A DNA stretch of 64,000 nt from Pisolithus tinctorius (Eukaryota; Basidiomycota; Agaricomycetes; Boletales; Pisolithaceae), in the NCBI GenBank assembly GCA_024663395.1, contig JANFAH010000060.1, positions 268,255 to 332,254 on the forward strand. The letters run 5' to 3'. The position numbers and the translations under genes were made by a program. Positions 47,116 through 59,901 of the stretch are shown here, piece by piece. The notes under the pieces were generated by a model. It saw nothing but the letters and a program-made list of their open reading frames with translations. It was not told the DNA's origin and did no database searches. Each line of letters opens with the position of its first letter. Positions within the stretch are counted from its first letter, which is position 1.

Positions 47116-50100
47116 ATGAATTTGGACACCTTAACCGAAAGGTCACAGCAGACAATCGCTGCTGCCATCCAACTAGCAAGAGATCATGCAAATGCGCAAG
47201 GTTTGGTGCATCTTCTTTAGTGTCATTGGTTCGCACTGATCGACCTTCATAGTACATCCTGCTCATATTGGAGCCGCCCTCCTAAATGAGGGCACAGGAC
47301 CAGACGGTGTAGTGCAAGGAGACCAGAGTACAACATCCTTATTTGCATCGGTCATCGAGAAAGCTGGTGGCGACAAGGTGAGATGGTAGTCGTGCTTGAT
47401 TGTTTAGTCTACTGACGCTTCGGTTCTGAAGGTTACCGTAAAGCGTGGACTCCAGAAAATCATCATCAGATTACCGTCACAGTCACCACCTCCAGAAGAA
47501 GTGTCATTCACTGGAATGGCATTGAAGGTGCTGCGAGAGGCAGTAGAGTTACAGAAAACCATGCATGATTCCTATGTTGCGCAAGATCACCTTCTTCTCG
47601 CTCTCATCAAAGACTCCACGATCCAGTCTGTCCTCAAAGAAGCTGGCTTGACGGAGGCTGTTGTCAAGACGGTGATTCAACAGATACGCGGTAACCGGCG
47701 CATTGAAAGCAGAAACGCGGAGGCTGGATTCGAGGCTCTGCAAAAGTACGCAGTCGACCTAACAGCACTTGCGGAGGAAGGCAAGATTGACCCAGTCATC
47801 GGGCGAGATAACGAGATCCGCAGAGTTATCCGCATTTTGTGCAGAAGGTGGGATTGCCCCGTCAGAAATATGTTCGGAATATTGCTAACTGTTCTGCAGG
47901 ACAAAGAATAATCCCGTTCTTATCGGTGAACCTGGTGTTGGGAAGACCTCCATTGTAGAGGGCCTTGCTCAGCGCATCGTGAATCGCGATGTCCCTGCAT
48001 CCCTCTTTGGACGACTATTTTCATTGGATATGGGTGCCTTGATGGCTGGTGCCAAGTATAAGGGTGAATACGAAGAGCGCATCAAAAGCGTTCTAAATGA
48101 AGTGGAAAAATCCGCTGAACAAGGAAACCAGGTTATCCTTTTTATTGATGAGCTTCACCTTATCATGGCAGGGCGGGGTGCCGAAGGTGGCGGCATGGAT
48201 GCTGGTAACCTATTCAAACCCCTCTTGGCCAGAGGCAAGCTGCGGTGCATTGGTGCTACTACACTCGCTGAATACAGAAAGTACATCGAGACGGACGCGG
48301 CGCTGGAGCGAAGGTTTGCTCAAGTCATCGTTAACGAACCAACCGTTGGCGAGACTATCAACATCCTTCGTGGTATCAGGGAGAAATATGAAGTCCACCA
48401 TGGTGTCAGAATTCTTGACGGTGCGATGATTTCCGCGGCGACCTTAGCACATCGCTACTTGACATCTCGTCGATTGCCGGATGCTGCGATCGACCTCGTC
48501 GACGAAGCCTGCGCAAGGTAAGTCGTGCATCACTGATCGAGATTTTTAGAATGTTAATATGTCGAATTTAGCGTCCGAGTCACACGGGAGACGGCGCCTG
48601 AAGCAATTGACAAATTGCAGCGACGCAGACTTGAACTCGAGGTTGAAGTACATGCCCTTGAGCGCGAGAAAGATCAGGCCAGCAAGGAGCGCCTCGCTCT
48701 TGCTCGCAAAGCTATCGCAGAGGTTGATGATCAACTCCGGCCTTTGCAGGCTGCGTACGAGGCACAGAAAAGGATTGGTGATGAAATTAATCACGTCCGC
48801 AAACGGATAGATGAACTCAAGGCCAAGGCGGATGACGCCGAGCGACGGTAAGTTCGTGAATTGCAAGTGCGCCCCTAATACTCATCACACCTGGCAGATA
48901 CGATTTAGAGACTGCGTCGGACCTGCGTTACTATGCTCTGCCAGAGCTGCAGAGTCGCCTTGAACAACTGCTAGCTAAGAAGGCGGAGGAGGAAACGAAC
49001 GGACAACCAGGCTCTGACAGCGTAACCCCTGAGCAAATTGCCGAGATCGTGGCGCGCTGGACTGGCATCCCTGTCACAAGACTGATGTCGACGGAGAAGG
49101 AGAAGTTACTCAGAATGGAGAAAATTCTGGCCAATAGTGTCGTTGGCCAACCTGACGCTGCGAAGGCTGTGGCTAATGCCATCAGGTTGTCGAGAAGTGG
49201 GTTGGCAAGCGCAAACCGGCCAATCGCTAGCTTTTTGATGGCTGGGCCTTCCGGAACGGGCAAGACGTTGATGAGTAAAACGGTACGTTTGATTGTACGT
49301 CATGGACCTGTAGCCTGGACTGACTCGTGGGTAGCTTGCAACCATTCTCTTTGATTCCCCAGATGCCATGATACGCATCGATGGATCTGAGTACTCGGAG
49401 AAACATTCCATTGCACGTTTGATCGGTGCGCCTCCCGGGTATGTCGGCCACGACGCAGGTGGTCAGCTTACAGAATACGTTCGCCGCAAACCATATTGTA
49501 TCGTGCTTATCGATGAAATCGAGAAGGCATCTAGGGAATTTGTGACATTGTTCTTGCAAGTCCTCGATGATGGCCGCCTTACGGATGGCCAGGGTCGGGT
49601 AGTAGACTTCCGGAATACAGTCATCATCATGACCTCGAATCTCGGTGCCGCTTATCTCAACGACATGTCGGAAGGGAGAGTGGACTTCAACACACGCCAG
49701 TTAGTCATGGGTGCGATCCAGGCCCACTTCCCTCCGGAATTCGTCAATCGCATTGACGAGATTATCATCTTCGTAAGCAACTCTATTCGTGACAAAGTGC
49801 ATTCCGACTGACCGTTTCGCTACAGCATACACTGTCAAGGGATAATGTTCTCAAAATTGTCGACTTGCGTCTCAAAGAGGTGGAAGACCGACTTTCAGAT
49901 CGAAAAATCACCCTCGATGTTGAACCCGAGGCAAAGCAGTACCTTGTTTCCGTTGGTTATAATCCAGCTTTCGGTGCTCGCCCGTTGAATCGGGCGATTC
50001 AGAGCGAACTTTTGAACCCACTGTCGGTCCTCCTCCTTTCTGGGCAGATACAAGACAACGAAACTATTCATGTCAAGTTCGACGGTCCCGGAAACAAGTT

Positions 50101-50191
50101 AGTCATCATACCGAATCACCCAGAAAAAGGGGTGGAAGGTATGGATTTGGACGGATTGGATGATGATATTGAGATTGAAGAGATTGACTGA
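47116..50191 (+). CDS. HSP104: Hsp104/ClpB-type protein disaggregase
   Basis: Hsp104 is a hexameric AAA+ machine that pulls polypeptides out of aggregates with Hsp70/Hsp40 and governs fungal prions. The ATG at 47116 starts [20 protein letters not shown], the Clp N-domain, which mitochondrial Hsp78 lacks. NBD1 has Walker A GEPGVGKT (joined across the intron at 47844-47899) and Walker [12 protein letters not shown] with [20 protein letters not shown]. The coiled-coil middle domain spans about 48580-48950. NBD2 has GPSGTGKT, the pore loop [10 protein letters not shown] and Walker [13 protein letters not shown], with the arginine finger in [12 protein letters not shown]. The tail is acidic, [10 protein letters not shown], as in cytosolic fungal Hsp104, with TGA at 50189-50191. 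About 900 residues. Catalytic residues are all present. It is likely heat-induced. Confidence 0.96.
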
Positions 50192-50319
50192 AGGAGGTTC
50201 CATGTACTCATCGTTTGTTGCAACACATTGTATTGTTAGCGAGCACACAACTTGTAATTATGTAATCATACCTTTGAAATGTTTTCGAGGGTTTTCCGTT
50301 CGTCGATCACAACACCGCG

Positions 50320-50987
50320 ATGTTTAGTCGTCGAGTCGTCTTACGAGCCCTCCGGCCTTGCTCAAGACGCCCATCCTCAACCAAAGCACCCTCTGTTGCT
50401 ACTACCTCTCCACAGTCAACTCCTGCTGAAAATAGTCTAACCGGCATCGCACCTCAAGCTCCCAATTATCCGACACCATGGTCAACGAACCAGCGGCCCC
50501 GACCTGCTGCGCGTTCTGGTCCCCGCTTTGAGCAAACTGTCATGGACCTTCAGCCGAATCCGCTCAGTGCCATGGAGCTCATAGCCAGTGAGCCCGCGCG
50601 CATTGTACAAGGTCGCAAGGCCGTCTGTGATGGTGGTATGTCGTGTGTCCAAGTCTATTCTGTCCTAAGATTGTGATCTATGCTGTTAGGTGGAGGTCCC
50701 CTAGGTCACCCCAAGATCTTCATAAACTTGGTGTGCATCATGTTATGACTACCGTCGAACTAATCTTTGAACGTATTTTACAGGATAAACCTGGTCCACA
50801 TGCATGTGGGTATGTCGCTTATAAGCACCGCCTGTATGACACACTGACATTTCGTCTGTTTTTTTCTCCTGGCGCCCTTCTCAGCTATTGGTAAGTCGAT
50901 GCTTCACCGAATGGGGGGGGCCCTGGCTCACAATACTGCAGCGGGATCCAGTTTGAACAAGCTGTACGCCATGGACATGAGCACTAG
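50320..50987 (+). CDS. NADH:ubiquinone oxidoreductase 13 kDa zinc subunit (NDUFS6/NUMM type)
   Basis: This small matrix-arm subunit of respiratory complex I binds zinc and is needed late in assembly. The ATG at 50320 begins MFSRRVVLRALRPCSRRP, a typical mitochondrial presequence. The conserved core reads RIVQGRKAVCDGG, then across introns GGPLGHPKIFINL, DKPGPHACG and YCGIQFEQAVRHGHEH. Cys, His, Cys and Cys of the zf-CHCC zinc site are all present. Five exons are needed; one holds only CTATTG (six bases, about 50885-50890), and ignoring it leaves a stop or loses the CGYCG motif. TAG is at 50985-50987. Length about 140 residues is normal. It follows HSP104 by 128 bases on the same strand. Confidence 0.92.
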
Positions 50988-51573
50988 AGCTATGGAAGTG
51001 CACCCCAAATGCATAGACAGCAGTAGCAGAAGCCTCATAATTTCTATCCTTGTCACTACCTTGCCAATTCCAATCAGTACTCTGCCTTGTTGAGCATCAA
51101 GTCGGACTGGTACTTGCATCGTAAAGGTTAGCAGGTTTTAAGAGTACAATTCCTGTGGCGCTCTGCAACGCCAAGTTGATCCTAATTAATGCTACTATGG
51201 GTGATGAGTAAGATAAGCACGAGGATAAGCACGAGCAGGCGAAGCTCCTTCGAAGACACCGAGCCACAGGGGGAAGGAATAAGGAGGGTGAGAGGGTAAG
51301 AAAGTCGCTCGGAGACTCGAAAGCCTGGAAGGTCCCTCTATCGCTCGCTCGGGGATGAGACAATACGAGACAGCTACCCGTCATGTACGAAATAGGGGAG
51401 ACAAAGGACATAGCAGTGGCAGACGGATGTAACAATGAATGGTGTTAGTGGCACTGGGTCCATTGAAATTGAAGTATCGTGAGGAGAGTGGTTCCCAAAA
51501 CCCATGAGGTAATATCAAACAAGGAGAGGATAAATAAATAAAAATGTTAAAGGAACGCGCGGACGCCCACCCG
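50988..51573. other. 3' flanks of NDUFS6 and kinase genes
   Basis: These 586 bases are convergent 3' flanks. An open minus frame at 51097-51435 is low-complexity and has no family-like content. No RNA gene was recognised. Confidence 0.45.
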
Positions 51574-54500
51574 TTAGTTATCGTCGGGCGAGGTAAAGGA
51601 CATAGGAGATAATGGAGGATACTCCCCTTCTGCAACTGCTTCGAGCTGCGAAAATGGCGGGAGCGAATGTGGCGACGGATGGTCAAGTAGTGACGATGGT
51701 AGCGGCGCCTGCGCAAACTGCCTCAGTTGGGATAACGACCCAGGCTTTCTAGTACCCACCACTTTGAATATAGGGTTGACTGCTACATGCGGATCTATTC
51801 CAGGACTTGGAGGATGACCAAACATCTTGCCATTACATTCGTATGTCGTATGGGAAGACGAGGGATACTGAATCATCGGGGCACCTATGTAAGAAGTGTG
51901 CTGTGGACTAGTGGAATCGTGTGAATTATGCGAGTGCATCCATGAATTGGGCGACGGTGACAAGGACAAGAGATTGATAGGTGGGGGCGAGGATGTCCCT
52001 GAAACGGAAGAGGTCGTATCGACGGAGGCACGAATATGAAACTCGTTTAACTGATGATCCAGGGAAATCGAATTGGACGAGCGCGCCGAGGTTGGGAAGT
52101 CGTCGAATGACGTCGTTCCGGTTCGGAGCGAAGAAGTGGATGTCATTCGGTTTACGCCGCCCGCTGGGGGTCGCCGAATTCGAGCGGGCCCAGGATCACT
52201 ATCGACTGTAGCAAATGATATGGCAGACATTCGTCCAGTACTGTGGATGTCCGACGACGACATGGAATGATCGTCGTCGAAGTCTCGCCGCCGAACCTTG
52301 CTTAACCGCTCATCTCTAGGCAGCCACCGGTCACCAGGTGCAAGAGTGCCGTCTGGAGGCTTCAAAAACCGACCCGAAGCCGCGTTCAAAGTGGGTGAAC
52401 TGACCTTGGCAGAGCCATTTTGGTTCTGCCGTATTGGACCAGAAGCCGCAGCCTTGCTCTTCTCCAGGTCAGCAGCATATATGGCACGAGAATTGACACT
52501 GAGCAAACTGCCCGAGTGTGCCCACTTCCACTCCACCTCATGCTTCGCGGTCGTTTGCACGAGCATCTTACGCTTTTGCATAACCGCACGTGCTTGCTCT
52601 CTGTGTGCCCGCTCCACCATAGCACGACGTTGTTTCTCAGCCTCCCGTTGTAATCTTTCTGCTTCCTTCCTGTTTGCCTTGGCATCTTTGCGCACATTCG
52701 TAGCAGTACCCTCGCCGGCCAACGGCGTATCCGAACCTATGGATTGCGATCGTTTAAGCGATGGCATGGAGCCTGACCCCGGGTCCTCGTCTACGGGCGG
52801 CAGTGAATGCTGGTGAACTTTGTCCCCATGCCCGAACATGCCGAGGCCCCACTTCGAATGCTTCTTGCCAAAACCAAGAGAGCCGAGCCTGCTGAGTTTG
52901 CTGCTTGGCGTCTGGACCGTTTCCTGAACATGCATCGGCTCGGATTCAGTACGCATTTCGGCAACTGTTGAAGATTGGAAGACCATTCTCTGGTCCTCTA
53001 GAGACGGGTAGGCTTGTGAGGGCGGAGTGCCCATCCAGTGCGAACCATTTCGTGGATGGTTGGTCGGCCACGGCGGGGCAGCGCCTTGTATTCGAGCCTC
53101 CTCTTGCGAGTAGGACGGAGGTGGGGGTCCATGTGAATCGTCGACTCTTCGCGATCCCGGGGTATGGGTACCCGAGGTAGCAATGGAGGGAACGAACGCA
53201 GTGCGGTGAGAAGAAGAAGCGTCTGGTATATGAAGTGGGTGTAGATGTGGTGGATTGTGAGAATGTGAGGGAGGGATACTACGAGGGGAAGCAGAAGGCG
53301 TGAGAAAGGGCGCGCCGTTGATATGAGGCCTTGCAGGTGTGGAGGTCGCCGTCTGTACATACAATGCTGGAGGCATCGGGGGCACATTCTGCGGCAACGC
53401 TTCTATAAGGTACGGGTGTTCCAAACACTGCCGACTCGTGAGGCGGAGGTCCGGGTCGTATTTGAGCAAATCAGATATGCACTCGATGAGCTTCCTGGGG
53501 ACGCTCCGTTCAAAATACGAGTAAAAATCTTTTGGTTGACTCTGTGAGGTAGCTTATAAGTGATCCGCGTTAAAAGGCATCATTGCTAACGCCGACCTTG
53601 GGGAAAGCAAAATTGAACTGCTTGGCCATCTTGAGACCTTTATTCCACTTTCCACCTCCGAGAGGTTTGCCTCGAGAATCAGTACCGTAATCAACAGGAT
53701 CACCAAGTATCTCGCATATGCGATGTATTTGATCGACATGGTCAGAGCCAGGAAACAGCGGTCGGAGGTTGACGAGTTCAGCCATGATAGTCCCCAAAGC
53801 CCACATATCAACAGGATTGGAATAGTCTCTGCTGGACATTAGGACCTCGGGCGCGCGATACCACCTCGTAGAGACATAAGTCGTATAAGGTGGGGCGCTG
53901 AGTGTTTCTCTTGCGAGACCGAAGTCAGCCAGTTTGATGATGGCTACGACATCCTTTTCGGCCGCACCAGGTGGTGAGACGGGAGACAAGGAGCGATATT
54001 CAAAGTGACCGGTTGTGGTGACCAGGACGTTTTCCGGTTTCATGTCACGATGAAAATAGCCCGATGAATGGATGTGGTGCAGGCCAGACACGATCTGACG
54101 GAATATGGAGGCGACAAGACCACCTGCAAGTGGCCTGCCTTTGCGAGCTTTGATAAGGTGATAAAGATTTCCTTCCATGCTCTCGAAAACGAAATATAGT
54201 TCCTTGGTATCTGGTAGGAGAAAAAAGTCGTACAACGGTATGATGCAAGGGTGAAAAGGAATTGCGCGAAGTGACTGTATGCGTGTCAGAGGCACGCTGA
54301 AAACAAGCCAAGAGTGGAGGCACCTCAAGTTCCTTTAGCTTTTTGCACTCGTCCCACCCGCCTTCCCATTTCTTTTTCATCTTCTTAACTGCAACGAGTC
54401 GTTTTCCGACCCACTCAGGTCGAGCGCCGCCACCACATTGCATTGGAGAGAGGGGAGTGTTGGGAGGCAGGGCACCGTGCCAATCACATAGCAGGACGGT

Positions 54501-54790
54501 ACCAAAGGAACCGTCGCCCAGGGTCTTGATTGGAGTGAATGAGCGGCTGGAGCCTACGGAGGGGAAGATGAGCGTGTGTGGGGCAAAGAGGAGGTGGTGG
54601 TAGACATACTTGAATTTGCATCACCGACGACGAGCTTTCCGTTCTGTATCGATACAGCGGGTACGGCGACGACGTGGATGGTTTCTTTTGGCTGTGAGGA
54701 GGGTTTTGGGCAAGGTTGATGGTTATTCGGGACAGGGATGCTGTTTGGGTCGGCGTTGCTTTGGGCTGCATGATTCGAGGGCGTGAACAT
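51574..54790 (-). CDS. CMGC/RCK protein kinase (Ime2/MAK/ICK type)
   Basis: RCK kinases (yeast Ime2, Ustilago Crk1, animal MAK/ICK) act in meiosis, mating, morphogenesis or cilia. The start at 54790 is MFTPSNHAAQSNADPN. After an intron, the kinase domain has the glycine loop TLGDGSFGTVLL, lysine in LVAVKKMKKKW, FVFESMEGNLYHLIKARKG, catalytic HRDMKPENVLV, DFGLARE, and the activation segment PPYTTYVSTRWYRAPEVLMS. An insert of roughly 25 residues separates the HRD and DFG motifs, as in Ime2. The domain ends near LLKYDPDLRLTSRQCLEHPY. A long disordered tail (about 600 residues, Ser/Pro-rich, with a Lys/Arg/Glu-rich stretch at about 52700-52560) ends at 51574. All catalytic residues are present. 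The phospho-acceptor motif is TTY. Confidence 0.93.
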
Positions 54791-55375
54791 GACACACAGA
54801 GCATCGCCTTGTACGACCGGGAAGAGAGAGGGGGCTTAGGGCGAAGGGAGAGCGGCAGAGGCGGACTATTAGGAAGACATGCAAGGAGCAAAAGACTCAG
54901 CATCAGACGAAGTCCTCGCCAGAATATTCATCGGACAAGCGCCATACCAGCACCAGTTTGGTAAGTCATCCCGTGTTAACCGACCCAACCGAAGCAACAG
55001 TTTCATTATCGTTTTAAAAAGCAAGTATTTCCACCGAAGACGATCCGCCCGCACTTCATTACATAGTGGGACTCGCCCTCACCGTGCATCCACCCACCCA
55101 CCCAGCTGCCACCAACACGGAGTCTCTGAAACGCAGTCTGATGCTCACCACGTGACTCGTCCCACACAATCACCGGCACTTTCCAGTAGTGTGTTATGTA
55201 ATGCTCCCGTCCCCATCTGTCAAGTTGTGGGCGCCCACGCCCATATTAATTATTTGCGGGCATCACACATATCCAATCCCCCATCAATGTCTGTCAATGT
55301 CTAAATCACGGCGAAACTGAGCACTAAGTACATATGTGTACACCACTGGTCTATCTATCATATCGTCTCCTTAGA
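54791..55375. other. Kinase promoter and PRPP synthetase 3' flank
   Basis: No supported gene in these 585 bases. A plus-strand ATG at 54879 opens a 142-codon frame, whose first 28 codons look plausible and are followed by a GTAAGT, but no homology or downstream exon could be supported. Confidence 0.4.
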
Positions 55376-56713
55376 TCAGTATGGCACCTCGTGGAATAGC
55401 TTCGACACGCTCTCCCCATAGTGACTCCGTCTGATCACCTCCCCGAGAACCGGCCCGATATTGATCACTTCGATTTTGCTGCACTTGGCCTGGTTTGCCG
55501 ATTGAGGCAACGTATTCGTCACTATCAGCTTTTCCAGCGCGCTCTCCTCCACATTCTTCAGCGCGTTCCCACTCAGTATTCCGTGTGTCACGATCGCATA
55601 GATTTTTGATGCCCCTGCCTCTGCAAGATGCTGCGCTGCAAGACATAGCGTTCCACACGTATCCGCCATGTCGTCCACCAAAATCGCTACTTTGTCTTTG
55701 ACGTGTCCAACTAACACCATTCGAGATACTGCGTTCGCCTTTTTCCGTTCTTTATGAAACAGTGCGAAGTCGACGGCCAGTCGGTCCGCAATCGACGTCG
55801 CCCTGTCGTTTCGCATTACCGTCAGTCACACTCCTATCCAACCCTGATACACTTAACCCACCTCTTGGCACCTCCAGCATCGGGCGAAACGATCACCACG
55901 TTCTTCACGTCAAAATGCGTGCGGATATATTGGATCGATGAAGGCTCGGCGTACAGCTAGTGCGGATAGGTGAGGTCTAGACTCGATCTTATCGCCCAAC
56001 ACAGCACTTACGCTGCATCCGACCAAAACGGGACGGCCGTGGGCAACCGTTAGGTGAACAAATGAAATGTCACCGGTGCAAAAAAGAAAACACCCACTTG
56101 TCCACGGGAACATCAAAGAACCCTTGGATTTGTGAGGCATGAAGGTCCATCGTCTTCTCCATGCATCAGACACGATCATCAATTGGGTGAAAAGATAGCT
56201 TACGATGACGTGATCACACCCCGACTTTTGTAACATGTTTGCGACGAGTTTCGCAGTAATTGGAGCACGACTTTTGTCCTTCTTGTCTTGCCGAGCGTAC
56301 GGGAACAGCGGCACGACCGCAGTGATGCGTTTTGCGCTCGCAATCTTGCAAGCGTGGATCATAATGCAAAGCTCCATCAGCGCCGTGTTGACCGCCCCGC
56401 AGCCGGTGTTGATGATGTATACATCGTTTTCACGCACGCTCTCGGCGATGCACACCTGCGTCTCGCCAATGCCGCTCTTTGTCACTTCAGCTTTGGCTAG
56501 GGACAGACCAAGGCTAGAGAAGGAGCATCGTCGCATGGGTGAAACAGCACCCAATCCTAATATACCGTTCTGAATTTACCGTCGTGCAATAATCTCCGCG
56601 AGCTCGGGATGGCTCGTCCCTTGGATCGCTCTACAGTCAGCCTCCGTTCTTGAAGACCGATAGACGTCACATTACGCACCAGTAAAGATTTTGACTCCAG
56701 TGCCATTTAACAT
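55376..56713 (-). CDS. Ribose-phosphate pyrophosphokinase (PRPP synthetase)
   Basis: This enzyme makes PRPP from ribose 5-phosphate and ATP for nucleotide, His and Trp synthesis. Exon 1 (from 56713) reads [13 protein letters not shown]; the donor GTAATG was chosen because it keeps the frame into [17 protein letters not shown]. Next come [57 protein letters not shown], and across an intron [18 protein letters not shown]. The catalytic flexible-loop region, PRPP-binding [15 protein letters not shown] and the tail [16 protein letters not shown] follow, TGA at 55378-55376. About 320 residues, so it is a short PRS without the large insertions seen in yeast Prs1 or Prs5. Yeast needs several PRS paralogues; only one is in this window. 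Confidence 0.95.
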
Positions 56714-57421
56714 GGTGGTTTAACTTAGCAAGAGAAATAAAAACAAGGAGGGTCAAGAAAGAGAAATGTCCATGAACCTGATGAAACAGCAAGAAAAAGT
56801 ATATACCCGGGCAAAGATAAAAACCGGGATTACGAGCTGAGGGGCACGTGGCACAAACATGAGCCAAAAATTGCTGACTAAGCACATCGATACGTCTCTG
56901 CAAGGGATTTGTCTGCTACGACACATATCATAGTACTGCGATGCAGCACGTACACGCAATAAGAATATACCGAGACCACACTCAAATGTGCACATATAGT
57001 ACAGAGGCGATGACAATAATAAAAGAGGTAGGGGACTGAGTAATAAGAAGGAAGGTGCGCTACAAACTACAGAGGTCGGTATTGCAAGAACATACTATGA
57101 GATTTGACGGCTGAGGAATGGTTGGATGTACATTGTACTAGTACTGTAAGATCCCGGAGCCACAATGAACAGGGGGAACAACGGGGGAAGCGATCGTGAA
57201 AGAAAGTGGGCAGTAAAAAAGAATTATGACAACGGAATAGCGACAGGCGAAAAGCTGCAGTGACTTAGCTCACCCTGAAACCCTGAAGAGCAACTCGAAT
57301 GGACTATAGTAAACCGAAAGGTCAAGAACGCAAAGAATAATACAAAAAGTCTATCGCGAGAAAGGGGACGACAAACGCGAACAATGTAGGTGAATTCCTG
57401 AGGAGTATGCAGGGGGTTTAC
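56714..57421. other. PRPP synthetase promoter and DCP2 3' flank
   Basis: No gene was found in these 708 bases. The sequence is purine-rich and both neighbours are on the minus strand. A TGATGA and a later CTGA (56778-56840) resemble snoRNA boxes but lack a closing stem. Confidence 0.45.
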
Positions 57422-59901
57422 TTAGCCGACACGTGCAGAACATCCGGAAGGGTGGGAGTGAGTCGGAGGAACCCGGCCACCAGCTTGGCCACCACTATTT
57501 AGGATAGACAGTAGCTGGGCGCTACCAGGTGGTGGTGGACGAGGGAGCGGAGGAAACGTAGCTTGCATCGCCAATGGCGACCGTGAAACACGAGATGGAC
57601 AACCGGCTGGGAGCACGTTAACCCCTGACGTGGCGTATTGCGGCGCGTAAGACACTGAAGGTAGAGAGTAAGAATGTTGGGACACGGGAAGTTGGGAAGC
57701 CCGTGGCTCGGCTCGTCCAGATGGAGAATAATCAGCTGACAAAGGAGGAAGTTGGCCCTGATGCACAACTCGATGTGCTTGAAAACAGGGTGCATACGCC
57801 GGGTTGCAGCAGTCAAGGTGACTAGACTGCGATCGAGTGTGGAAAGGATCTGATAGTAAGGAGTGTTGAAGTTGGTTGAGAGGTGAAGATGCTTTGTTTC
57901 CCCGAGAGTGTGGAAGAAGTGACCCAGATACCCCGCCAATGGAGTCATGCCGGAACTGGCGTTGACCCAAGGATTCGTAGGTAGTTGAAGGCGGGACAGA
58001 AGCACACGGTCCGGGATGTCTAAGGGGAGGGAAATCGTACGCCCGACTAGTGGGTAGCTCACGGGACACCAGAGTAGGCGTCATCTTCGATGATTCGTCT
58101 GCTACTAATTCCAGAAGCGCAAGCTGCTTCAACCTCTTGCCTGAAGTTGGTACTTCGGTTGGGGTTGTCAAGTATGGTGAAATATCAGCAATGCTTGAAC
58201 TTCGACGAGAAGAGGGCAATTGTTTAGTAACACCAGCCTGCAATGGAGCCAGTGGTGGGGCCGATGAAGTAGGCAAGACCACACTCGATGATTCATTAGA
58301 AGCACCATACGATACTAGGGAAGAAGTAGCTGGGGCTACTGCAGCGCTCGACGTGCGAGTGTCCTGGAGAATACCTTGCTTGGAGAAGGGTGGATCATTG
58401 GCATGGACTGATAAGGTGGTTTCCGAATGTTGGATTCGATGGGTGGCTTCTACATATTTCGCGGAAGTGTGGCGCACATGTGTTGCTGGCGGTGTGCCAT
58501 TGTGCGCAAGCCTAGGGGAGATCTCCACAGATCGGCGGATGTCTGGCACAGTGGACGCTGGCTTGAGGTCGGTCTTTTTGGCCGAAAGAGACAACGATGT
58601 TAGAAGCCTAGCAACGTGTGGATCCACCGGCTGGGAAAGTGAATCGTCGTCTGATGGATGAGCCGCTATGGAAAGCTTGTTGCTGGCAAGTGCTCCCTCG
58701 CTACTTTGTGATGACGGGGTGTGTGGTTCACCATTATCCACGGATGAGGAGCCAGATTCTTGTGGGCTGCTCTCTATGGCGGCTTCTGGGGTAGCTTTTA
58801 TGTTCCTTGCGCCCAGCCCACTAGGTTTGCGTGCGGTGACGAAAGCCTTCAAAGCACTGTCCCATACGCTACGTGATCAGTGATAGTTGCAACAACATTC
58901 CGACAAGACGCACGCGATAAAGGGAGAAATCAGATAGAATTTGCCAGGCGAAGCCTTGTTACGTTTCCATGTAGGGAGATCCGTTAGCTTGAACCATTCG
59001 ATTCTCTAAACAGCGAGTGAGTACCGAAGTTTGCTAAGACGTGTAGACAACACCTACGCTGATTTCTTTCCTTGTGCGAGTTTTAAACGGGAAGTCATCT
59101 GGAATACCCGGAACAATGAACAAAGAGATCAACTGTTCCTTAATAGACATTTCTATAATGTCCGCTGGGTTGATCTTCCCAGCCAGGTTGTAACCCGTCT
59201 CCTCAAGGACCTAGACCAATAGTTTGTCATGCAGCAGCCATGTAATGGGGGATGACAACCTACTTCACGAATGGCACATTCGTGCGGGGGTTCGTGCTCG
59301 TTTATCTTTCCCTTAGGAAAGCCCCAGCCTGAAGATGATTTCCAACCCTTGACAAGAATGCACTGGGAAAGCAGTCGCTATGCGCACTCTGCATCCGATT
59401 AAGCAACTTACCTTCTCCCAGGATTCATTCAACATTATGGCACCGCACACAGGAACTCTTGTTTTGTATTGCATGAATGTGTTGAATGCTTGTTCATGAT
59501 CGTGGCTCCACTGATGTAGCAGTGGGCAAGCGTGGAAAAGCATTGCGGAGAATTTCTTGAGCGGTAACGAAGGGAACTTGGGATTTTGCTCGCGGACGAA
59601 ATCTTCGTAGAACCAGTGGCTATGAAATTTTGAGTGAGCTGTGAAGAGGTGGGAGGAAATGACTTACGCTTGCTCCACCTGGAAACATATCCGCTCAAGA
59701 GAAGAGAGCTCCTCTTCGGGCAGGTTGAGCAGGAAACGGCTGAGCCACCGTGAGCCAGTAGTCAATAACTGGATAATAGACAAACCTCGAGAGATCTTCG
59801 AGAACTTCTTCATGTGTAGCATGCTTGTAGGTGAAGCGTTCTGTTGTATCCGCTGTCGGTGCTGGTTGCATTTCTGGAGAGGAGGAAGACGAAGACGTCA
59901 T
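57422..59901 (-). CDS. DCP2: mRNA decapping enzyme Dcp2
   Basis: Dcp2 removes the m7G cap from mRNA in P-bodies, activated by Dcp1 and Edc proteins. The start at 59901 begins MTSSSSSSPEMQPAPTADTT. The regulatory domain has THEEVLEDLSRRFLLNLPEE joined across an intron, and HWFYEDFVREQNPKFPSLPL with KKFSAMLFHACPL. The Nudix domain has VPVCGAIMLNESWEKC, then after an intron VKGWKSSSGWGFPKGKINE and REVLEETGYN: the catalytic Nudix box with its glutamates is intact. Box B follows near 59050. A long disordered C-terminal tail (58850-57422, about 470 residues) is rich in Ser/Pro; short leucine-containing motifs in such tails bind Edc3 and Pat1 in other fungi. TAA is at 57424-57422. About 730 residues. 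The tail, not the catalytic half, varies most between species. Confidence 0.93.

Noticed and set aside
51097..51435. Minus-strand low-complexity ORF after the kinase
   Set aside because: Ser/Leu-rich chance frame in a 3' flank.
54879..55304. 142-codon plus-strand ORF between the kinase and PRPP synthetase
   Set aside because: The first 28 codons look plausible and are followed by GTAAGT, but no second exon or family motif could be found; most of the frame is compositionally random.
56775..56840. Possible C/D-box snoRNA (TGATGA then CTGA)
   Set aside because: The flanks of the two boxes do not pair into a terminal stem, and no paired C'/D' boxes or rRNA-complementary guide was recognised.
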